Shown piece by piece: positions 40,063-48,997 of a stretch of 64,000 nt of DNA. The notes beneath the pieces were generated by a model. It searched no databases, was not told the DNA's origin, and was given only the letters and a program-made list of their open reading frames with translations. The stretch's first letter is position 1, and each line of letters starts with the position of its first letter. Position numbers and translations under genes: made by a program. This stretch comes from Bin5 sp965200685. Lineage in GTDB: Bacteria > Chloroflexota > Anaerolineae > Caldilineales > Caldilineaceae. Where the stretch lies: positions 2,294,001 to 2,358,000 of the forward strand of contig OZ241379.1 in NCBI GenBank assembly GCA_965200685.1, written 5' to 3'.

Positions 40063-41016
40063 TTATCTTTGCTCTTTTGACAAAATTCTCATGTCACGTA
40101 GAGGTTTACTCCTTTTCGCGCGTTCAAGCTGGTCGCGCATCTGTCGTCTGGCTTTGCGCCCGCGCCATAGGCCATCAGCCAACCCGGTCAACCATGGATA
40201 TAGAAGATATAGAAAATTGACTCGTCGGCGTTGCCAAACTTGACGGTACAATAGGCGCCCAAGTTGATAGTATAGAAAAAAGGGCAGATGCCATAGAGGG
40301 AAGTGCTTACCAAAATAATAGGCCTGATTGTGGAATAAACCAAAACAATACAATTTCTCTTGGTTGATGAGCGCGCGACCTCCTCCCGAGGGAAAGGCTA
40401 GATGTTCAATACTGGCTTGCGGGTCAAAGAGGATACGATAGCCTAAGGCACGAACCCGGAGCGATGCGTCAGTCTCTTCTCTGCGCGCGTGGATGATGAA
40501 TCCCTCGTCAAAACCGCCAATTCGTACCAAGATCTGCTTCCGAAATGACATATTGCCGCCCTGAGCACTCTCTGTCTCCACTACAGTGGTAGGCAGAGGA
40601 TGGCGTGGTGTCTCCCCGCCGAGGACAAGATAAAGAGGACCATCTAGCTGGAAACCGCATGGTCCTGTAACCCCACCGACCGCAGGATCCCGGTAGTGAC
40701 GGACATGATTGGTCAGTAGATCTGGGGTAGGGATGATATCATCATCGCAGAAGAAGATGATGTCGCCCTTGGCTGCTTCAATGCCCACATTGCGCGCGCG
40801 GCACATACCCACCTGATCAATCTGAATATAGCGGATGCGCGGCGCGACCTGTTGTAGGAACTGCTCGGTCTGTGGTTCGTGAAGCGGCGTCTGGTCGACG
40901 ACGATCAGTTCGTAGTGAGGGTAGGAGAGATCCAACAGGTAGGCAATCGTATCACAGAGAACCTGCTCCCGTTGATAGGTGGGGACGATCACAGAACAGA
41001 AAGGAAGATGAGTCAT
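40063..41016 (-). CDS. GT2 family glycosyltransferase (copy 1)
   Basis: A 317-aa GT-A fold enzyme. It begins FCSVIVPTYQREQVLCDTIAYL, then ELIVVDQTP, the conserved RNVGIEAAKGDIIFFCDDD with the metal-binding DDD, GGNMSFRKQILVRIGGFDEGF and an amphipathic basic C-terminus that likely touches the membrane. GT2 enzymes of this type add sugars to lipid-linked intermediates. Its ATG overlaps the stop of the next upstream GT2 by 4 bp. It is one of five related GT2 sequences in the locus (three intact, two broken) and its last codons coincide with the boundary of the large duplicated block. Confidence 0.92.
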   Translation of the reverse strand: MTHLPFCSVIVPTYQREQVLCDTIAYLLDLSYPHYELIVVDQTPLHEPQTEQFLQQVAPRIRYIQIDQVGMCRARNVGIEAAKGDIIFFCDDDIIPTPDLLTNHVRHYRDPAVGGVTGPCGFQLDGPLYLVLGGETPRHPLPTTVVETESAQGGNMSFRKQILVRIGGFDEGFIIHARREETDASLRVRALGYRILFDPQASIEHLAFPSGGGRALINQEKLYCFGLFHNQAYYFGKHFPLWHLPFFLYYQLGRLLYRQVWQRRRVNFLYLLYPWLTGLADGLWRGRKARRQMRDQLERAKRSKPLRDMRILSKEQR

Positions 41017-41933
41017 TGCGGTGTGTGCTCCTGCTGTTTCGCTTGTTCAAGCTGGTCGCGCATCTGTCGTCGGGCTTTCCACCCGCGCCATAGGCCATCA
41101 GCCAACCCCATTAACCCTGGAAACAACAACGAGACGCGGCGGCGATGCTTGACTTGACGACCTAGGCGCAAAAATTGATAGTACAGGAAATAGGGCAGAT
41201 GCCACAGAGGGATGTGCTTACCAAAGAAATAGGCTTGGTTGTGGAGCATCCCAAATAGAAACCGCTTCTCTTGGTTGATGAACGCGCGACCTCCTCCCGA
41301 GGGAAAGGCTAGATGTTCAATGCTGGCTTGCGGATCAAAGAGGATACGATAGCCCAAGGCACGAACCCGTAGCGATGCGTCAGTCTCTTCTCTGCGCGCG
41401 TGGATGATGAATCCCTCGTCAAAACCACCAATTCGTACCAAGATCTGCTTCCGAAATGACATATTGCCGCCCTGAGCACTCTCTGTCTCCACCACAGTGG
41501 TAGGCAGAGGATGGCGTGGTATCTCCCCTTTTCCGCCGAGGACACGATAAAGAGGACCATCTAGCTGGAAACCGCATGGTCCTGTAACGCTACCGACCGC
41601 AGGATCCCGGTAGTGACGGACATGATTGGTCAGTAGATCTGGGGTAGGGATGATATCATCATCGCAGAAGAGGATGATGTCGCCCTTGGCTGCTTCAATG
41701 CCCACATTGCGCGCGTGGCACATACCCACCTGCTCAATCTGAATATAGCGGATGCGCGGCGCGACCTGTAGTAGGAACTGCTCGGTCTGCGCTTCGTGAA
41801 GCGGCGTCTGGTCGACGACGATCAGTTCGTAGTGAGGGTAGGAGAGATCCAGTAGGTAGGCAATCGTATCACAGAGAACCTGTTCCCGTTGATAGGTGGG
41901 GACGATCACAGAACAGAAAGGAAGATGAGTCAT
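41013..41933 (-). CDS. GT2 family glycosyltransferase (copy 2)
   Basis: A 306-aa near-copy of the GT2 that follows it. The catalytic half is almost identical (TYQREQVLCDTIAYLLDLSY; GDIILFCDDDIIPTPDLL; GGNMSFRKQILVRIGGFDEG), with a 2-residue insertion around residue 133 (VLGGKGEIPRHP) and a clearly different last 50 residues (GRQVKHRRRVSLLFPGLMGL). Such divergence at the acceptor-side C-terminus with a constant donor half is consistent with a changed acceptor. It overlaps both neighbours by 4 bp (ATGA), so three GT2 frames in a row are coupled in translation. Confidence 0.92.
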   Translation of the reverse strand: MTHLPFCSVIVPTYQREQVLCDTIAYLLDLSYPHYELIVVDQTPLHEAQTEQFLLQVAPRIRYIQIEQVGMCHARNVGIEAAKGDIILFCDDDIIPTPDLLTNHVRHYRDPAVGSVTGPCGFQLDGPLYRVLGGKGEIPRHPLPTTVVETESAQGGNMSFRKQILVRIGGFDEGFIIHARREETDASLRVRALGYRILFDPQASIEHLAFPSGGGRAFINQEKRFLFGMLHNQAYFFGKHIPLWHLPYFLYYQFLRLGRQVKHRRRVSLLFPGLMGLADGLWRGWKARRQMRDQLEQAKQQEHTPQ

Positions 41934-42370
41934 TGCGGTGTGTGCTCCTGCTGTTTCGCTTGTTCAAGCTGGTCGCGCATCTGGCGTCGGGCTTTGCGCC
42001 CGCGCCATAGGCCATCAGCCAACCCGGTCAACCATGGATATAGAAGATTGACTCGGCGGCGTTGCCAAAGACGGTACAATAGGAGCCCAAGTTGATAGTA
42101 TAGAAAATAGGGTAGTTGCCATAGAGGGAAGTGCTTACCAAAATAATAGGCCCGATTGTGGAATAAACCAAAGCAATACAGTTTCTCCTGATTGATGAAC
42201 GCGCGACTGCCTCCCGAGGGAAAGGCTAGATGTTCAATGCTGGCTTGCGGGTCAAAGAGGATACGATAGCCCAAGGCACGAACCCGGAGCGATGCGTCAG
42301 GCTCTTCTTTGCGCGCCTGGATGATGAATCCCTCGTCAAAACCGCCAATTCGTACCAAGATCTGCTTCAT
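41930..42370 (-). pseudogene. GT2 glycosyltransferase, N-terminal half lost (copy 3)
   Basis: Only the C-terminal 146 residues of the GT2 family remain, starting at KQILVRIGGFDEGF. The nucleotide-binding half with the DDD motif has been removed by a deletion that joined this gene to a truncated GT4. The junction itself creates an ATG (ATGAAGCAGATC), so the fragment may still be translated, and its stop overlaps the next GT2 start by 4 bp. It cannot be an active transferase by itself. The part retained is intact and free of stops, which suggests the deletion is recent. Confidence 0.85.
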
Positions 42371-42803
42371 ACATAGGATTGGAAACAGCGATCAAAGCAG
42401 CCCGTTGCAAAACTAAGCGTAACAGAGGGCCCAATACCTTTTGTCGCACGATGTCGCTGTGATAGGTCATCACAAAGGGTTTGCCACCCCCGACCAAAAG
42501 CTGGGCCATCTCGCCCGGTGGATAGGGCACATGGAGATGGATAAGGTCCACCTGCCGGCTCTGGTGCCATACTTCGCTGAAAAACCGCAGGCTAATGGGT
42601 GCGGATGATACATTGATCTGACGCCCTGTCTTGGTCACAGGCACGCCATCAATCGTCTCATGGCGCGTGTGCGTGTCCGTATTCGTGACCAAAACCTGCG
42701 CCTCTACACCCTCGGCCCGCAGCCCCTTGGCCAGCAAGCCAATGTGGTTTTCGACCCCTCCGAGAACCGGGAAGAAATCCTTGTACAAATGCAGCACGTT
42801 CAT
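42336..42803 (-). pseudogene. GT4 glycosyltransferase truncated after about 148 codons (copy B)
   Basis: The first 148 residues are nearly the same as the GT4 at 35040-36182 (YKDFFPVLGGVENHIGLLAK; GRQINVSSAPISLRFFSEVW) but the sequence then leaves the family at SNPMY and runs for ten residues in the wrong frame of the GT2 gene. The whole C-terminal donor-binding domain (E-x7-E site) is lost. The start still overlaps the upstream dehydrogenase by 4 bp. This is the left part of a deletion junction with the GT2 fragment. Confidence 0.88.
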
Positions 42804-44221
42804 CCCTGTAGATCTTCTGTGTTTGTATCAATACAAGCCTCATGCGTAACTGAATAGATATAGTTCTTGATACAGGGTACCGGGAAAGGCTTCAGAAATT
42901 GTATCTCATAAGTAGTAAAATCATTGTTCTCGACCAACAGAGCGATACGGCCATCGGGCATCTGGGTGATGTCCCGGATACGCTTACCTATGTGGATCTG
43001 TTCAACGTACACAACACGTTTTTCGTGAACACGGACGCGAAATAGAGAGCGGGCTTTCAAGGAAGCAAGCAGCAGATCGTTTTTCCATAAGGGGAACAGT
43101 TGACTGTCACTGACGATAAGGTTGGATGGAGCGATAGCTGGGATCCAAGAGTATACGGGCTTTTCAAAACCATCATGCCGCCCCTGCGCCTTGGTATAGG
43201 GCCATATTTCGTTGCCATACTGAATGCCATGGGTAACGTGGGGCCATCCATAGTTCAAATTTGGTCTCAAAATATTGAGTTCATCGCCGCCCTGTGGTCC
43301 ATGGTCGGTTGCCCAGAGGGTGCCATCTGCATCGCGTGCGAAGCCCTGTGGGTTGCGTAGGCCGCTGGCTAGGATTTCGGCTGTGCCGGTTGTTATTTGG
43401 ATGCGAACTAGCTTGCCGAGGTGGGCATCAGGATCATCAGATACAATCGGCCATCTCCCCCGTCCTTCCATCTTCTCCTCCCATCCGTGAGCACCAATGA
43501 CAACGAGGATATGTTCGGCCCCATCCATCAACATCCGCCCGCCGGCCTGGCCCCCTTCAACGACAATGTTCGGGTCGTGCCCTTTGGTATGAAAGGTGAG
43601 GCATGGGTCGGCGATGAATAGCGTCTGCCAAGGACTGAGAGTCATTGTTGGCTTTGCTGGCGCAGAATCCAAATGCAACAATGTTGAAGAGATACGAAAT
43701 TCTATACAGTCTCCAGCATGATAATGATGCGAAACAAATAAGGTAAATGTATCTGCTGATTGTTCGTGAAGCACGATATCAGCAATCCGAGGATTATACA
43801 GCCCTATTTCCCTTAACGACGGACCGCTGGCTTCTAGGGCCGCTTGGTTCATGGGTACCTGTTCCCTCAAATAGACGACCTCACCAGCAGGATGAACCAG
43901 GGCAATTCGTCCTCTGGACATCACCACCAGCAGAGTATCTGTATCTCCGAGTGGCTCAATGGCCCCACCCGTAGACGGGGATTCTTCAAGACGAACGAAA
44001 TGTTGTTGAAGCGCATACAAGTGAGATTCAACGGCGATACTGCTGACGAGGGAACTTGGTTCGTCTTCCTCCGCAATAGGGCTGAATAGAGTCCTCGCTG
44101 TCCTTACCCCGTCACGAATGGCCCCATAGGGAAACACTTGGTAGCGGCCGACAAGTCCTCCATAAGCGAACATGGCTAGGGCAATGGCAATGATAACCAG
44201 AACCAGTGGAAGTCTATGCAC
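42800..44221 (-). CDS. membrane-anchored PQQ-type glucose/sorbosone dehydrogenase (copy B)
   Basis: A 473-aa paralogue of the protein at 36179-37564. The signal anchor, the ASGLRNPQGFARDADGTLWA segment, the following TDHGPQGGDELNILRPNLNY and the C-terminal 120 residues are almost the same, while the first blades differ by short insertions and substitutions (for example around residues 125-135, 180-200 and 225-245). PQQ/Ca-dependent sugar oxidation is the family function; whether this organism makes PQQ is unknown. The stop overlaps the truncated GT4 by 4 bp, the same coupling as in copy A. Confidence 0.85.
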   Translation of the reverse strand: MHRLPLVLVIIAIALAMFAYGGLVGRYQVFPYGAIRDGVRTARTLFSPIAEEDEPSSLVSSIAVESHLYALQQHFVRLEESPSTGGAIEPLGDTDTLLVVMSRGRIALVHPAGEVVYLREQVPMNQAALEASGPSLREIGLYNPRIADIVLHEQSADTFTLFVSHHYHAGDCIEFRISSTLLHLDSAPAKPTMTLSPWQTLFIADPCLTFHTKGHDPNIVVEGGQAGGRMLMDGAEHILVVIGAHGWEEKMEGRGRWPIVSDDPDAHLGKLVRIQITTGTAEILASGLRNPQGFARDADGTLWATDHGPQGGDELNILRPNLNYGWPHVTHGIQYGNEIWPYTKAQGRHDGFEKPVYSWIPAIAPSNLIVSDSQLFPLWKNDLLLASLKARSLFRVRVHEKRVVYVEQIHIGKRIRDITQMPDGRIALLVENNDFTTYEIQFLKPFPVPCIKNYIYSVTHEACIDTNTEDLQG

Positions 44222-44245
44222 AAGATGAGTCCATTGAATTAGTTC

Positions 44246-46588
44246 TTATTGTCGGATGCGCCGCGCCAGCATGACGTGGTCAAGCGAGATGGAGATCCCG
44301 CTATCAAGTTCGTCATCAAAGTTTTCAAGTTCGTCATCAAAGAGTTCAAGTTGCAGACGCTTGGCCGCGACAGCAGCCAATGGATAGACGCCCAAGGCGA
44401 ACCGTTCAGGATGCTGGCCATGCCACACTGCGACTTCCTCGCCGTCGGCCCACAAGCGTACCCCGATATTGTCGTGCCCACTACCGGCGAACAGGAAGAC
44501 GAGATACTGGTCGGCCCGCGCGCTGAACTGCGGGGAAAGAGCCTTGCCGATTGTATTCAAGTTTGGGTGGAAACTCGTCAGAAAACTAAAGCCACTGTTC
44601 CCCAACGTCAACAGTCGGTTCTGGTACGAATCGTATACGTTGCGGATGACTACCTCGCCTTCAACGCGCCAGCCATCCAACCCGTTCTCAAAGCGTGCGA
44701 GGAACTGCTCGCCAATGTAGACGTGGCCATCAAGGAAAAACCGATTGCCAGCCGGGTCGGTTAGGTCGGGCACTGCCCGAGTCCGTAGGTCTCGGTCGGC
44801 AAAGCGTTCGACGACCCACTGATGGTCATGAGAATCAAAGGGCATCCACAGTTCGGGCCCGACTTGCAGCGCGTAGTTGGCAAGGGCGAGGGCCTGGGCT
44901 TCACTGAAGGCCGCAGGATGGATTTGTAGGTTGACACCGCGCTCCTCTAGGTAGCCGGGTGCTGGCCAACGGTCGTGTGCTATTTTGCGCGCATAGTTGG
45001 GCCTTGTGACAGGAGTACGCGCGATTGTGGTGTCGGTCAAGCCGTAAAGGTCAACAATTTTCAAGTCTGGAAGATAATAGGGCATGATGCCAACGCCTTT
45101 GAAGGCAATCAGGGCATCATCGGGGATCACCCCGCGTGCCATGGTCTCGTAGGGTTTCCAGGCTTGTAGAAACGTGTTGGTAAACTCCCGATGGGCAAGA
45201 ACGGAGAGCGCGACGGTTTTGTCTAACTGAGAGTGCATGTCTCGGGAGATCATGAGGATCTGCAACAGCCCCGGTGGGACGAGATAACGATACCTTTGAG
45301 GGACGATCAATGGCGTCCCGGGGATGCCGGCGTGCAATCTCTGCGTGCTCTCCTCATTGTTCTCATTATTGTTCTCCGTAGGTGCAACATTCTGCACATT
45401 GCCTTCCGTACCCTGCTGAAAAATGCGTTCCAATAGCGGGTGGTCTTTGACCAGCCAGATACCCTGAATCGCGCTTGTATAGAAAAGCACAGGAAGGAAC
45501 AGCAGGAGGGCCCATACCTGATAACTCGATATCCCCCCTATCCAGCCTACTCGTATTCGTCCCGCAATCACCGTCCCAATCTGCACGATGGCAGCCGCTG
45601 CAGGGACCGCCAGCAGGGGCCAGTAGAAGTCCAACGGTCGATACTCGAAATGATCTCCGCCAATCCGCAGCAGATAGGCCATGTGGACAACGACATACAG
45701 GAGCACCAGCGCGTATGTCCCATCTTGATACTTCTGCCAACGGGTCCACATGGTCAGGCACGTCAGGGGTAGCAGCAAGTACAGGCCAGTATCTAGCGCG
45801 GCTGCGCTCAGGTAGCGAAAGCCGGACTCATACCAAGGTCGCACGTGTTTGGCGTAGTAGGTGTTGGGTAGCCACTCGCCGTAGTAGCTATAACGGAACA
45901 GGTAGTGGGCTGCGACCAAGAGGACAAAGGGCATGACGAGGATGGTCAGTTCGCGCCAGGGCAGGCGCCGGTTGGTGAGGATGTACTGTATGGCGAACCA
46001 GGCGAAAGAGAGGGCCGCGAACAGGGGGCCTTCGGGTCGGGTATAGGCTGCGGCTGTCAGGCTCAAGGATGCGGCCAGCAAGCCCCAAGGGCTGTGCCGG
46101 TACAGACCTAGGCAAACGACCCCTAGGACGATGAAGAGGGTGAACTGGCGCGTTTCCAGGCCGCCGGCCGATGTCCATGCGGCAAAGGTCGCGCTGCTAC
46201 ACACAAGCCCCATGGCCATCCAAGCCACGAGTCTTTGATTATGGAGCACAGGTATGTGGGCCACCCACCACAGCATGGCCGCGATGGTGCCGACCGTACA
46301 AGCCACCGACAACCAGGGGGCGGCATGCTCTGGCTGCAGGCCAAAGAGACCCCAGAGAGCCGCTAGTTCGAGTACCCAGAGGAAGTTGGAGTAGCCTTCG
46401 ACGTATTCGCCGGGGTTGAAGACGAGGCCATGTCCTTCGAGGAGGTTGCGGGCATAGCGAAAGCTGATGAAGGCATCATCGGTTAGAAACCAAGTGATGT
46501 TGGTAAGCCATCCTAGAAGGATTAGCCATGGCAGGTGGGTTAGGAGATAGGGTATATGCTCTCTGGCTCTCGTGTTCAATGTATACAT
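44246..46588 (-). CDS. GT-C fold membrane glycosyltransferase (copy B)
   Basis: A 780-aa paralogue of the enzyme at 37591-39942. The first 400 residues, including the catalytic loop TDDAFISFRYARNLLEGHGL and all membrane helices, are almost unchanged. Differences concentrate in the outer domain: RDMHSQLDKTVALSVLAHRE replaces RDLRYQSHIQHQVAVPIDVH of copy A, and the last 100 residues carry other indels. This pattern points to an outer loop that varies while the donor-handling part is fixed. The start ATG has no good Shine-Dalgarno; the same spacer precedes both copies except for a one-base change that breaks the upstream frame. Confidence 0.86.
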   Translation of the reverse strand: MYTLNTRAREHIPYLLTHLPWLILLGWLTNITWFLTDDAFISFRYARNLLEGHGLVFNPGEYVEGYSNFLWVLELAALWGLFGLQPEHAAPWLSVACTVGTIAAMLWWVAHIPVLHNQRLVAWMAMGLVCSSATFAAWTSAGGLETRQFTLFIVLGVVCLGLYRHSPWGLLAASLSLTAAAYTRPEGPLFAALSFAWFAIQYILTNRRLPWRELTILVMPFVLLVAAHYLFRYSYYGEWLPNTYYAKHVRPWYESGFRYLSAAALDTGLYLLLPLTCLTMWTRWQKYQDGTYALVLLYVVVHMAYLLRIGGDHFEYRPLDFYWPLLAVPAAAAIVQIGTVIAGRIRVGWIGGISSYQVWALLLFLPVLFYTSAIQGIWLVKDHPLLERIFQQGTEGNVQNVAPTENNNENNEESTQRLHAGIPGTPLIVPQRYRYLVPPGLLQILMISRDMHSQLDKTVALSVLAHREFTNTFLQAWKPYETMARGVIPDDALIAFKGVGIMPYYLPDLKIVDLYGLTDTTIARTPVTRPNYARKIAHDRWPAPGYLEERGVNLQIHPAAFSEAQALALANYALQVGPELWMPFDSHDHQWVVERFADRDLRTRAVPDLTDPAGNRFFLDGHVYIGEQFLARFENGLDGWRVEGEVVIRNVYDSYQNRLLTLGNSGFSFLTSFHPNLNTIGKALSPQFSARADQYLVFLFAGSGHDNIGVRLWADGEEVAVWHGQHPERFALGVYPLAAVAAKRLQLELFDDELENFDDELDSGISISLDHVMLARRIRQ

Positions 46589-46603
46589 GTTTTTTATGAA
46601 TGA

Positions 46604-47005
46604 TCACCATACATTTTTATCAAGACCCATAGCAAATCTCCTCCATACCAGTATAACGACCTGTTGTGGGGTGATATTGAGATGAGCTATGCGTATAGTA
46701 TTATAATCTTTGCTCTTTTGACAAAATTCTCCATCGCAGAAGAGGATGATGTCGCCCTTGGCTGCTTCAATGCCCACATTGCGCGCGTGGCACGTACCCA
46801 CCTGATCAATCTGAATATAGCGGATGCGCGGCGCGACCTGTAGTAGGAACTACTCGGTCTGCGCTTCGTGAAGCGGCGTCTGGTCGACGACGATCAGTTC
46901 GTAGTGAGGGTAGGAGAGATCCAGCAGGTAGGCAATCGTATCACAGAGAACCTGTTCCCGTTGATAGGTGGGGACGATCACAGAACAGAAAGGAAGGTTA
47001 GCCAT
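46604..47005 (-). pseudogene. GT2 glycosyltransferase remnant with stop codon and internal deletion (copy 4)
   Basis: The frame starts at 47005 with MANLPFCSVIVPTYQREQ as in the intact gene at 48998-49939. A CAG to TAG change makes a stop in the PLHEAQTEQF region (the conserved Gln after TE), and after LFCDG the sequence jumps to the last codons of the GT2 gene (gaattttgtcaaaagagcaaag) out of frame. The acceptor half is missing. The spacer 46604-46730 is the same as that before GT-C copy A. Confidence 0.8.
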
Positions 47006-47148
47006 ACGTATGTTTGCGCTGGTGAGCTACCACACAGCAGTTCCTCGAAATTCGGTTATTGACAGTTCAGCAGTGGCTAAGTGCAAAAATGCAGTAGATA
47101 TTATGACATTGGTACCCTCTCTTGTCCAAATACATAACTTGTGCCTGC

Positions 47149-48822
47149 TCACCTCTTCAGCCGGTATATGATGCCATCCGCAAGCTCCGCTACGGTCTCT
47201 AGCGCAAGCTCTGTCTTGAGCTGGTGCCGGTCATACGTTGGATTCCGGTCCTGCGTTGCATTGACGTCACTGAGGAATCTATCACGGGAGAAGAACCAGA
47301 CGATGTATACATCTTCGCCATTTCTCTGCATAGACTCAACCCAACGTAGCCAGTCATCTGTCAACTGGCGCGGTAGGTAGAACTGTCTTGGCTGCGCGGT
47401 GAGGAAGTATAGCCCCGCCGCGTTGGGACTAAAGGACACGCAGCGAGCGCACGGATTTTCATTTATGTATGCGATGATCTCCGACTCAGCCCATGTACGC
47501 GAATTGTAGCCTGTTAGACCGTTCTCCTGTGCCTGCCGAATGTTCTGGACGTTTGCGTTGACCGGCAGCCAAAGCCAGAAGGAAAGCAAGGCCATCAGGA
47601 CCACAGTCAAGCCTGCGACCCTCCCTTCTACATACACGTTCTGGACCCATGGGAATCGTAGGGTTCCGAGCAGCTTCCTTTGCAGGTCATAGTGAAAGAA
47701 GTCATCTAGGAACAATACGACTATGCACAGCAGCGGAATGTAGACAGGACTCATGAATCTGTAGGAAACTGGTTCTGCGGGACCATGAATTGAGCGGGCG
47801 ATGAGCAGTACGAGCAAATAGACTGAGGTAAACGTAGCAAGGAGAACGATTGGTCGCAAATGGTGTAGGGGCAAACGTGTGAAGCAAATCCACGCGCCTA
47901 TCCCGAACATGAGCAGGGTTGGAATCAGGAGCACCAGAAACTGTTGGGGCATAATCTCCTCCACGCTGAATAGCCGCGCAAGAAGGTTGTCTATCTCCAT
48001 AATCCACGGTAACGGCAACACCCAGCCAGCTAGGATACTGAACATGTTCTTCAGGTTGAATAGAAATGAATACTGAGTTGGGTATCTGGCCCCAGTCCAT
48101 GTACCCGAGACCAGAAAATTTCGCAGCAGCCAGACAGAGAGTGGTGTCCCGACAATGAGTGCATAGATGACCGTGTCCGTTGTTTTCTTTGAGAGTGTAT
48201 CTTTCCGCAACAGCAACAACAGCAGCATGGTGGCTGGTATGGTGATCCCCACATAGCGTGTCAGACAAGCTAGGGAGGTGAAGATGGCTGCCAAGACCAG
48301 GGATGCGCGTTTGCCTGTGTCTAGGAATGTATTGAAGGTGAACAGTGCAGAGATGGTGAGCAGGATAAACAGAGGTTCAGACCAAGCGAATGAGGCAATT
48401 CGTGATAGGGGCGGCGATAGGACGAGGACAGCGATGGCCCAAAGCAGGAGCCAGGTCTGCAGGGTGCGCGATGTTGGGGCAGGACGGGCGCGGAGGTGCT
48501 GCCACAGCCAGCGTGAGGAGAGGAAGATAGCCAGGCCGCAGAGGAAGGCGTTGACGTAGCCGGCCGTGTCGGCTGGGTCGTGTCCGAAAATACCTGTGAG
48601 CGCAAGCAACAAGGGGAACAGGGGAGGGTGAACCGTGTAGCTGATGCCATACCTGTCGATGAATCCATTTCCCGCCGCCAGGTTGCGGGCAGTCGAGATG
48701 TAAGCCACGGAGTCCAAGGTTACGCCCACCCCATAGGGACTCACACGTACTAGAACGAGGAACATGCCCAGGGCACTGAGGGCCGCCGGCAGGAGCGGGA
48801 TTCTGTGTTTGCTCAGTTTCAA
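47149..48822 (-). CDS. GT39/ArnT-like membrane glycosyltransferase (copy 1)
   Basis: A 557-aa polytopic membrane protein with about ten helices and a C-terminal outer domain of about 130 residues. The first outer loop has the family arrangement TLDSVAYISTARNLAAGNGF followed by HPPLFPLLLALTG, typical of the Asp-containing catalytic loop of GT39/PMT/ArnT enzymes that use polyprenyl-phosphate sugars. Several later helices and RYVGITIPATMLLLLLLRKD also fit. The frame is open to 48933, but the paralogue starts at the same Lys-Leu-Ser-Lys, so a TTG at 48822 with GGAGGA about 11 nt upstream is preferred; copy 3 has ATG here. The C-terminus (NATQDRNPTYDRHQLKTELA) is particular to this copy. Confidence 0.85.
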   Translation of the reverse strand: MKLSKHRIPLLPAALSALGMFLVLVRVSPYGVGVTLDSVAYISTARNLAAGNGFIDRYGISYTVHPPLFPLLLALTGIFGHDPADTAGYVNAFLCGLAIFLSSRWLWQHLRARPAPTSRTLQTWLLLWAIAVLVLSPPLSRIASFAWSEPLFILLTISALFTFNTFLDTGKRASLVLAAIFTSLACLTRYVGITIPATMLLLLLLRKDTLSKKTTDTVIYALIVGTPLSVWLLRNFLVSGTWTGARYPTQYSFLFNLKNMFSILAGWVLPLPWIMEIDNLLARLFSVEEIMPQQFLVLLIPTLLMFGIGAWICFTRLPLHHLRPIVLLATFTSVYLLVLLIARSIHGPAEPVSYRFMSPVYIPLLCIVVLFLDDFFHYDLQRKLLGTLRFPWVQNVYVEGRVAGLTVVLMALLSFWLWLPVNANVQNIRQAQENGLTGYNSRTWAESEIIAYINENPCARCVSFSPNAAGLYFLTAQPRQFYLPRQLTDDWLRWVESMQRNGEDVYIVWFFSRDRFLSDVNATQDRNPTYDRHQLKTELALETVAELADGIIYRLKR

Positions 48823-48919
48823 TTCTACATTTTCCTCCAGGTGTACATTGGATGTTGTTATTTCATGTGAGCCAAACAAAGGGAGCCACCAATTGTCAAC
48901 ACCGAGAACACTGCAAGTA

Positions 48920-48989
48920 CTAGACACGAACAATCCAATGAAGCAACGTACGGTAGGTTGGGATCAAAGCCTTGGGCAGAACATGGCTG
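48920..48989 (-). repeat. flippase gene 3' fragment left by duplication
   Basis: These 70 bp match the last 70 bp of the flippase gene (53657-53726), including its TAG stop, with two or three changes. Homology ends abruptly at ggctg, where the sequence continues as the 3' flank of the GT2 gene. It marks the upstream border of the duplicated unit. Confidence 0.8.
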
Positions 48990-48997
48990 TTCATCTT

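Larger units (their letters stand above)
35741..40090 (-). repeat. large duplicated block, copy A (GT4 N-terminus, PQQ-type dehydrogenase, GT-C, spacer)
   Basis: This block and the one at 42371-46731 share gene order, overlaps and most of their sequence, with an offset of about 6.6 kb and small in-frame indels. The match runs from within the GT4 gene, through the dehydrogenase and GT-C genes, to the last codons of the upstream GT2 gene. Confidence 0.85.
42371..46731 (-). repeat. large duplicated block, copy B
   Basis: Second copy of the block at 35741-40090. It holds the truncated GT4, the dehydrogenase and the GT-C gene and ends in the same spacer and in a short piece of GT2 C-terminus (caaaattct at 46722-46730). 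Confidence 0.85.
46733..48989 (-). repeat. GT39-GT2 tandem unit 1
   Basis: Holds GT39 copy 1, the GT2 remnant and a 70-bp tail of the flippase gene. Compared with unit 2 the offset is a constant 2921 bp over most of the GT39 gene; the stretch 47702-48268 appears identical to 50623-51189 because translations in more than one frame are the same. Confidence 0.85.

Noticed and set aside
47702..48268. 188-codon open frame on the same strand inside GT39 copy 1, repeated exactly in copy 2
   Set aside because: It is a second frame of the GT39 gene and not a gene; its exact repetition only shows that the DNA of the two copies is identical.
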